A DNA stretch of 64,000 nucleotides from Lysobacter sp. K5869 (GTDB lineage Bacteria; Pseudomonadota; Gammaproteobacteria; Xanthomonadales; Xanthomonadaceae): contig NZ_CP072597.1 in NCBI RefSeq assembly GCF_018847975.1, positions 5,619,001-5,683,000 of the forward strand. The letters run 5' to 3'. The position numbers and the translations under genes were made by a program. Position 1 is the first letter of the stretch. Each line of letters begins with the position of its first letter. Positions 58,203 through 64,000 of this stretch are shown here, piece by piece. Below the pieces are notes generated by a model that did no database searches, was not told where the DNA came from, and saw nothing but the letters and a program-made list of their open reading frames with translations.

Positions 58203-59627
58203 ATGAAACGCGATCCTTCCCGACGCTCACTCACCCCTTGGCGCGTGAGTGCGCTCGCGGCGCTGCTCACCCTCACCCTGGGCTCCAGCGCGCAGACCTC
58301 GCTGCGCTGGCAGCCGGCCAATCCGTCCCTGCCCACGCCCGTGTCCACCGACGCGGTCGCGCGCGGCCAGGGCAGCGACGGCACCGCGCCGCAGGGCCTG
58401 GGCATCGGCGCGCCGGCCGACACCAATGTGCGCGTGCAGCCGCTCGCCGCCGGGTTCGACGTGCAGCAGTTCGAGTCGATGGCGCAGGCGATGGTCGCCG
58501 ACCAGCGCATTCCGGGCATGGCCATGGCCATCGTCCACAACGGCCAGATCCTCAGCGCGCGCGGCTACGGCGTCACCGACGTGCGCAACGCCGAGCCGAT
58601 CGACGCGCATACCGTGTTCCGCCTGGCCTCGCTGTCCAAGAGCTTCGCCGGCACCCTCACCGGCCTGCTGGTCAACGACGGCACCCTGCGTTGGGACAGC
58701 AAGATCGTCGACTACATGCCCGGCTTCCAGTTGGTCGACGCCGCCGCCGCGCACAACGTCACCGTCGCCGACGTGCTCAGCCACCGCGTCGGCCTGGGCC
58801 ACAACACCTACGACCGCGATCTGGAGAACTACGCCGATTACCGCGTGCTCACCCAGAAGCTCGCCTACGCGCCGATGACCTGCCAGCCGGGCACGTGCTA
58901 CGGCTACCAGAACATCGCCTTCAGCCTGATCGGCGACGTGGTGTTCGCCGCCACCGGCGATTTCTACAGCCAAGAGGTGCAGCGCCGCTTGTTCAAGCCC
59001 TTGGGCATGAACGACGCCAGCCTCGGCCTGGAAGGCATCACCGCCAGCGCGCGCTGGGCCAAGCCGCACGTGCGCGCGCGCGGCGGCTGGGCCTCGGTGA
59101 CGCCGAAGCCGACCTACTATCAATTGCCGCCGGCCGCCGGCGTCAACGCCAGCGCCAGCGACATGGCGCAGTGGCTGATCGCCCAGACCGGCCACCGCCC
59201 CGACGTGCTGCCGCTGCCGCTGCTGGCCACGCTGCACCAACCGCTGGTCGATACGCCCAGCGAAATCCGCGGTTCGAGCTGGCGCCGCCAGCGCATCGGC
59301 TCGGCCGGTTACGCGCTGGGCTGGCGCGTGTTCGACTACGCCGGCCACCGCGTGGTGTTCCATGCCGGCGCGGTGCAGGGCTACCGCGGCATGGTCGCGA
59401 TGATCCCCGAGCGCGACCTCGGCATCGCCGTGCTGTGGAACAGCGAGAGCGGCCTGCCCACCGGCCTGCTGCCGACCATCCTCGACCGCGCCATCGGCAT
59501 GCCGGTGCAGCGCTGGCTCGACGTCGACGGCTTCGACGACCCGGGCCTGTACGCGTCCGAGGGCGTCGGCCCGGCGCGCGACATCAACGGCAGCAACGCG
59601 CAGAAGTCGACCGCGGCGCCGAAGTAA
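58203..59627 (+). CDS. exported serine hydrolase of the beta-lactamase / PBP-like family
   Basis: A 474-aa protein with a signal peptide (about 1-30, ends GSSAQ). The SxxK motif is SLSK in FRLASLSKSFAGTL, the Y-x-N motif is YQN in YGYQNIAFSLIG, and HAGAVQGYRG replaces the K-T-G triad, as in class C-like hydrolases (EstB, AmpH, Pbp4-type). It may be a carboxypeptidase, esterase or beta-lactamase; sequence alone does not decide. No AmpR-type regulator is adjacent. Confidence 0.88.
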   Translation: MKRDPSRRSLTPWRVSALAALLTLTLGSSAQTSLRWQPANPSLPTPVSTDAVARGQGSDGTAPQGLGIGAPADTNVRVQPLAAGFDVQQFESMAQAMVADQRIPGMAMAIVHNGQILSARGYGVTDVRNAEPIDAHTVFRLASLSKSFAGTLTGLLVNDGTLRWDSKIVDYMPGFQLVDAAAAHNVTVADVLSHRVGLGHNTYDRDLENYADYRVLTQKLAYAPMTCQPGTCYGYQNIAFSLIGDVVFAATGDFYSQEVQRRLFKPLGMNDASLGLEGITASARWAKPHVRARGGWASVTPKPTYYQLPPAAGVNASASDMAQWLIAQTGHRPDVLPLPLLATLHQPLVDTPSEIRGSSWRRQRIGSAGYALGWRVFDYAGHRVVFHAGAVQGYRGMVAMIPERDLGIAVLWNSESGLPTGLLPTILDRAIGMPVQRWLDVDGFDDPGLYASEGVGPARDINGSNAQKSTAAPK

Positions 59628-59651
59628 ACCGTGCGCCATCGACGAACCGAG

Positions 59652-59676
59652 AGGCCCGCTTCGGCGGGCCTTTTCG
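59652..59676 (+). terminator. rho-independent terminator of the serine hydrolase gene
   Basis: AGGCCCGC/GCGGGCCT stem with a TTCG-type loop, then TTTT, 25 bp after the stop. Confidence 0.85.
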
Positions 59677-59765
59677 TTGGCGGACGCCGCCTCGGCGTCT
59701 CGCAGAAGAAAGCCGGCCCGCTGGTTCGACGGCCGCCCTCGACTCGAAAGCCGGTCAAGCGCATC

Positions 59766-59795
59766 GAAAAAAGAAAGCCCGCTTCGGCGGGCCTT
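59766..59795 (-). terminator. terminator of the SRPBCC gene
   Basis: Minus-strand stem GGCCCGCC/GGCGGGC-type hairpin followed by TTTCTTTTTTC. About 90 bp past the stop at 59883. Confidence 0.75.
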
Positions 59796-59882
59796 CTCGT
59801 TGCCAGCATCGGCCTGTCGCGGGCTCGGCTCGGCCGCGATGCTCGCGCTGCTCGGCCCGAGACCCGGGCCGGCTCAGCAGGC

Positions 59883-60416
59883 TCAGCGCGGATCGCTCTC
59901 CAACACCTGCTTGAGCCGCGCCAGCCCCTGCTCGTAATCCTTGCCGACCATCTTCTCCATCAGCAGCCCGAACCAGCGCGCGATCAGGTTGTAGCCGTGA
60001 TCGCTGTCCAGCGCCCAGGTCACCCGCGTGCCCTCGCCCTCGGCGGCGAGCGTGTAGGTGGCGGTGGCCTGGCTGCCGTCGAAGTCCAGCGCGACGGCGA
60101 TCTTGCCCGGCGGCACCGATTCGGCGATGCGCTGACTGCCGCGCCCGACCTTCTCGCCGTTCCAAGCCATGCCGGCGCCGACGCCGCTGTCCGGCCCGCT
60201 GTAGCTGTACTTCGCGCCGGGTTCGAGCTGATACCACGGCGACCACTCGTTGAAGCGCTTGAACGAATCGAGCATGGCGTAGACCTGCGCCGGCGGCCGG
60301 TCGATCGTCGTGGAGCGTTCGACGTGGGTCTTGTCCGGCAGCAACAAGCCGCCGCCGGCGAAGACCAGCGCGAGCAAGACGACGAGGTAGAACAGTCCCT
60401 TGAGCAGAGCTTTCAC
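59883..60416 (-). CDS. SRPBCC family protein with N-terminal membrane anchor
   Basis: A 177-aa protein: one hydrophobic helix (residues about 6-24), then a START/polyketide-cyclase-like domain (HVERSTTIDRPPAQVYAMLD, RFNEWSPWYQLEPGAKY, a cavity-type helix-grip fold). Such domains bind hydrophobic ligands. The role of this one is unknown. It is convergent with the serine hydrolase gene and both have terminators. Confidence 0.85.
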   Translation of the reverse strand: MKALLKGLFYLVVLLALVFAGGGLLLPDKTHVERSTTIDRPPAQVYAMLDSFKRFNEWSPWYQLEPGAKYSYSGPDSGVGAGMAWNGEKVGRGSQRIAESVPPGKIAVALDFDGSQATATYTLAAEGEGTRVTWALDSDHGYNLIARWFGLLMEKMVGKDYEQGLARLKQVLESDPR

Positions 60417-60930
60417 GGCGCGATCCCCGGACGGTGGCGTTGCGCCGATCCTAGCGCCCTCATCGCGCGGCTACGCGGCCTGCGGGCGGTTCGCCGACAA
60501 GAGGCGGTGCGCGCGGGACGGTGAACGAAGGTGAGCGGCGGCGATTCTCGGCGCGATCGTCGTGGCGAACCGCGGACCGAGCGCTGGCCGGCATCGGCGC
60601 GCGAGCGCGGCGGCGGAGATCAAGCGGACCCGCTAGCGCCGAGCGCGACGGTACGAACGCAGCGCGGAGCGGCAGCCCGCGAGTCGCGAGCGCGGGATGA
60701 GGACGACGCGAGCGGCAATCCGCGGTGAGCGCCGGATCGGAACGCTCGCCGGGCATCCGCCGTCGTGAAGCCGGCGCGGGGCCGACGAAGACCCGAAGCG
60801 AGGACGCGGCCGGAGCGAACACGGCATCGAGCGTCCTGTCGCCCCAACAGGCGCCACGCGAGGCAGCGGCGAGCCCGCACGAACGCGGCACGACGCCAGC
60901 CGACGGGGCGCGGCGAAAACCAAGACCCCC
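60417..60930. other. gene-free spacer
   Basis: About 510 bases with no supported gene on either strand. Open frames are Arg/Ser/Ala-rich translations of GC-rich DNA. Confidence 0.5.
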
Positions 60931-60972
60931 AATAAAAAACTCTCCCCCCGCCTGGGCTGCGGGGAGAGAGTC
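60931..60972 (-). terminator. rho-independent terminator of the histone-like gene
   Basis: Minus-strand stem ACTCTCTCCCCGC/GCGGGGGGAGAGT (one bulge) followed by TTTTTTATT, 28 bp past the stop at 61000. Confidence 0.93.
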
Positions 60973-60999
60973 GGATTACGGCTTAATCGGGGCGCTGAT

Positions 61000-61422
61000 T
61001 CAGATCAGCGGAGCCGGGGTCGCCGGCATGGCGGCGGCCTTCGGCTTGCGGGCGCGCTTGGCGGCCTTCTTCGGGGCCTTCTTCGCAGCCTTCTTAGCGG
61101 TCTTCTTGGCAGCCTTCTTGGCGGTCTTCTTGGTCGCCTTCTTCGCAGCCTTCTTAGCGGTCTTCTTGGCAGCCTTCTTAGCGGTCTTCTTGGTCGCCTT
61201 CTTAGCCGCCTTCTTAGCGGTCTTCTTGGTCGCCTTCTTGGCGGCCTTCTTGGCGGTCTTGCGGACGGCCTTCTTGGCGGCCTTCTTCACGGTCTTCTTG
61301 GCGGCCTTCTTGGCGGTCTTCTTGGTGGCCTTCTTGGCGACCTTCTTAGCGCCGGCCTTCTTGGCGACCTTCTTCGTCGCTTTCTTGGCGGCGGACTTCT
61401 TAGCGGCTTTCTTAACGGCCAT
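61000..61422 (-). CDS. histone H1-like Lys/Ala-repeat DNA-binding protein
   Basis: A 140-aa, extremely basic protein, almost wholly repeats of KKAAKK, KKTAKK and KKATKK, ending in RARKPKAAAMPATPAPLI. This is the composition of histone H1 C-terminal tails and of AlgP/HctB-like bacterial nucleoid proteins; it should bind DNA non-specifically. ATG 61422 has GAGGAG 8 bp upstream; frames reading further upstream enter noncoding DNA. Repeat units make copy-number changes likely. A promoter about 455 bp upstream would give a long leader. Confidence 0.9.
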   Translation of the reverse strand: MAVKKAAKKSAAKKATKKVAKKAGAKKVAKKATKKTAKKAAKKTVKKAAKKAVRKTAKKAAKKATKKTAKKAAKKATKKTAKKAAKKTAKKAAKKATKKTAKKAAKKTAKKAAKKAPKKAAKRARKPKAAAMPATPAPLI

Positions 61423-61876
61423 GGGATGGCTCCTCGTCAGTAGTTGATCAGGGATGATCAGTGGTGGTGCGGTAAGCCCAGTTGTGAAGAACTCTGTGGT
61501 GGCAGAGCCGCGGGAGTCGGACCCGCGTGCAACCGCCGGCGCGCGAGGCGCGTCGGAACGGATCGGGGATCGCGTCCGGCCGTGGCGGCGACCGGACCGA
61601 TGGCATGCCCGCCCAAGCGGCGGGCAGGGGCGGCCGCGCAACCGCGCGGCCAAACAAAAACCCGGGCCGCCGAACGCGTACCGGGTGCAGGGCAGGACGT
61701 CTTCGATGTCATCGGGTCTTTGGATGTCATCGGCGAAGAGAGCGGGGCCAACATTTCTGCAGAGGAAGCGAACCCGACGTCCACCGGTTTGATTGTCCGG
61801 GCGGAGGTTCGATTTGTGCTGCGTGTTGTCGCGCTGGCTGTTCTCACTCTCGTGGCAGGAAACGTCTGCTGGGCGA
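61423..61876. other. leader of the histone-like gene
   Basis: Lies between the proposed promoter and the histone-like start; no gene is supported. It contains GATGTCATCGG and TGGATGTCATCGGC direct copies near 61700-61735 that might form structure. Confidence 0.45.
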
Positions 61877-61905
61877 AACCTAATCACGCTTTTTGCCACT
61901 GTCAA
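61877..61905 (-). promoter_or_regulatory. promoter upstream of the histone-like gene
   Basis: TTGACA (61905-61900), 17 bp, TAGGTT (61882-61877), embedded in a less GC-rich patch (CAAAAAGCGTGATTAG). Confidence 0.6.
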
Positions 61906-61919
61906 CAACCCCGGCGATT

Positions 61920-63510
61920 TTTTCTCCGCCCCGCCGACCCGACCGGCGCGGCCGGCGCGCGCTCGCGCGTCGTCGTCGAACGCGCGCGCATCGCGCGCAT
62001 CGCGCGAACGAATTTCATCGACCTCGCTGAAACCCAAGCGTGGCGCGGGTTTCGGAGCGTTCGCGTTTTTTGTTTTCGCGCGACGCGATGCGCGCGCATG
62101 CGTTCGCGAACGCGACGAAGGCGTTGGCGACGAGCTGTACCGGAAGAAAAAATTCCTTTCCGCGGGCGCCTCCGATTTCGCGTCGCACAAGCCCGAATGC
62201 GCGAAAGTGCGCGAACTTTTTTCGGCCGCGACCGACCGTCGGTCGGTCGGTCGCGACCGCGCGCTGCGTTCGATGCGTCCGCCGCGGACGCGCGCGGCGG
62301 CGGCGAGCGACGACGTCGGCGAACGCGCGGCGCGGCGCGCGCGCGCCGGCGGCGAAGTCGGCGCGGCGGTTTCCTCGCCGCGTCGGCGTGCGCCGAACGC
62401 GTCGCGCCGGCATCGCGGCGTGCGGCCGAACGAGATGTCGCGAGCCTGTCGGAACGCGCGCGCGGCGACGCGCGGATGCGCGCGCGAAACGCTACGCGAA
62501 AGTGGCGCGCGCCTTTCTTCGCGCCGAACCGCGGCGGTGTTCCGCGCACCGCCGCGGTTCGGCGCGGGCGCGCGCATCGGGCGGCGGCGCGGACGCACGG
62601 CGGCAACGCGCGTGCCGGTCGACGCACCGGCGTGCACGGCGCGGCGGCCACCGCACCGACGACGCCCAAGCGACGGCGCGAACGTGGCCTCGCGAAAACG
62701 CGCAGGGCTTTTTCCCGAGCGAAAACGCTGCGCGTGCGAAAACGCCGGCGCGCCGCGCACTCGTTTCGGGTGCCCGCGCGGCGGGCTGCGAGCTTGAGCG
62801 AGGCGGCGCAAAACGTTCCTCGCCGACGCCGCTCCGACCTCTCCCGGCACGCGCGCCGATCGTCGCGACGAGCCGCGACGGCGTCCGCGAGCGACGCGCG
62901 CCGCCCTCGCGGCGATGTGCGCGTCGGCGTTACGGCCGCGTCAACAGCGCGCGTTGGAATGCCACCTCGTATTCGCATTCCGACCGCGCACGCCGATGCG
63001 TGCGGGTTCGCCGAGCGTCCCTCGCCGGGGACGATGAAGCGTTTTCAGAATCGGCGCGTCCGGCTCGGCGGCGAACCGAGCACGGTCGCGGCGAAGCGGC
63101 GCTCGCCGGGCACCGAGCATCGAGCGCAGACGGAACGCGACGACGAGGCGACCCGAACGGACGAGTCCTCGACCGTTGCGGTGGAGACGGCAGCGTCGGC
63201 GACGAGCTCCTCCCGCGGCGCCCGACTTCGCCGCTGCGCGAAGCGCGGGTTTCCGGCGAGGCCCGTTTGCGCGGCGTCCGAGTCGGCGGACCGAACCATC
63301 GGCGATCCGGCCCCGTCCGCTTCCGCGCGGACGACCTTCCCACGCGGTCCGGCTTCGCGGACGCGCGAAACGTCGATCGCGGACAAGGTTCGGCGCGAAA
63401 TCGAGCGATCGGTTCGAGCGGACGCCAACGAACGTCGGGACCCGCGACAACGCATCGGCGCAACGCCCTGCCCGCCTTCGGGCACCGCTTCGCCGCCGCG
63501 CGGGACGACT
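61920..63510. other. CpG-rich stretch without credible genes
   Basis: About 1.6 kb dominated by GCGCG, TCGCG and GCGA words. Long open frames exist on both strands, but they are Arg/Ala/Ser-only, have no ribosome sites and conflict with each other. No known RNA or element is recognised. It contains a perfect inverted repeat at 62228-62254. Confidence 0.6.
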
Positions 63511-63520
63511 CGCGGAAGGC

Positions 63521-63808
63521 GTTCGATCCCGGGTGCGATCCGCCTGAACCTCGACGCACCTCGCAGCCGCGAGCGCCGCGCCGGGAACGCGCGTTCGATC
63601 TTGGGTGCGGTCCGCCTCGACCTCGACGCGCCGCCGCAGGCGCGAGCGCCGCCCTGCAAACGCGCGTTCGATCTCCGGTGCGGTCCATCTCGACCTCGAC
63701 GGCGCCCCGCAGGCGCGAGCTCCGCCCCGCGAACTCGCGTTCGATCTCCGGTGCGGTCCGTCTCGACCTCGACGCGCCCACAGGCGCGAACATCGCCCCG
63801 CGAACGCG
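63521..63808. repeat. degenerate 73-bp tandem repeat
   Basis: Units starting GTTCGATC at 63521, 63593, 63666 and 63739 (72, 73, 73 bp). Shared words include GGTGCGGTCC, CTCGACCTCGACG and GCAGGCGCGAG. The period is not a multiple of three, so the array is not a coding repeat. Confidence 0.85.
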
Positions 63809-63872
63809 CGACGGCGCGCTCGAGCGGCGCGGCGCCGGACCCACGCCCGGACGCCGGCCGAACCCCACCGCG

Positions 63873-63932
63873 CCAAACAAAACGGGGAGCCAGTCCCGAA
63901 GCCGCGTCGCGGTCCGGTCCTGCGCTCCCCGT
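63873..63932 (-). terminator. terminator of the gene entering from the right edge
   Basis: Minus-strand ACGGGGAGC/GCTCCCCGT stem with a long structured loop, then TTTTGTTT. About 36 bp past the stop at 63968. Confidence 0.75.
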
Positions 63933-63967
63933 GGGGCCGTGGCCGACGCGTCGGCCGCGGCGGACGA

Positions 63968-64000
63968 TCAGTGGTCGTCGTCTTCCAGCAGCTCGGCGTA
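63968..64000 (-). CDS. C-terminal end of an unidentified gene (partial)
   Basis: The last ten codons read YAELLEDDDH and a TGA. An acidic tail and the terminator behind it support a real gene end. The product cannot be named from this piece. Confidence 0.5.
   Translation of the reverse strand, partial: YAELLEDDDH

Noticed and set aside
61423..62850. Long open frame joining the histone-like gene to upstream sequence
   Set aside because: The upstream part is Arg/Ser/Ala-only and noncoding in character; the gene has a good ribosome site at 61422.
62930..63880. Two long minus-strand open frames over the right-hand region
   Set aside because: They overlap each other, are Arg-rich, and cross a 73-bp tandem repeat that shifts frame at each unit.

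Overview
The window looks like a chromosomal segment of a GC-rich gammaproteobacterium of the Xanthomonadaceae, most likely Lysobacter or a close relative. The evidence is the very high GC, the metX-metB order behind a SAM-I riboswitch, large TonB-dependent receptors with the TTLDRIxVTGSRI entry motif, Xanthomonadaceae-type intergenic hairpin repeats, a Sec-exported Rhs protein and a probable effector/immunity pair of the Xanthomonas-type T4SS. Family calls come from reading the translated sequence only; no database search was run.

Layout. 0-6 kb: the methionine operon start (metX, metB) under a SAM-I riboswitch on the minus strand, then a propeller-like lipoprotein, an M23 peptidase, prfC and two small genes. 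6-14 kb: HlyIII-type membrane protein, AsmA-family protein, overlapping glycosyltransferase and CBS genes, mtgA, hslO and a secreted protein. 14-21 kb: two TonB-dependent receptors in tandem, each with a matching promoter block and its own terminator. 21-27 kb (minus): a TPR/aspartyl hydroxylase, an ECF sigma/anti-sigma/DUF4097 operon, GTP-dependent PEP carboxykinase and a TetR regulator. 27-34 kb: fadE facing the TetR gene, a hotdog thioesterase, a 747-aa protein of unknown function and a small membrane protein.

The accessory core is 34.2-44.5 kb. A 1593-aa Sec-exported Rhs protein ends in a domain with the His-Gly and Ser-Cys motifs of caspase-like (clan CD) cysteine proteases. It is followed on the same strand by probable immunity genes: two related Sel1-like secreted proteins, a secreted Cys-containing protein, a frameshifted lipoprotein gene and two SUKH (SMI1/KNR4) paralogues, plus duplicated gene ends. 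This is a polymorphic-toxin locus with signs of repeated duplication and decay. A second conflict module at 51.0-53.0 kb is a probable immunity lipoprotein followed by an HExxH metallopeptidase with an XVIPCD-like C-terminus.

44.8-60.4 kb is mostly housekeeping or metabolic: MFS permease, WrbA, DUF1304, a Tat-exported NAD-dependent epimerase, two NTT-like MFS paralogues, a metallophosphoesterase, a GMC oxidoreductase, a serine beta-lactamase-like hydrolase and an SRPBCC protein. They are separated by families of palindromic and tandem repeats. 60.4-64 kb holds a lysine/alanine-repeat histone H1-like gene with a long leader, then about 2 kb of CpG-rich DNA with no credible gene, a degenerate 73-bp minisatellite, and the last ten codons of a further minus-strand gene.
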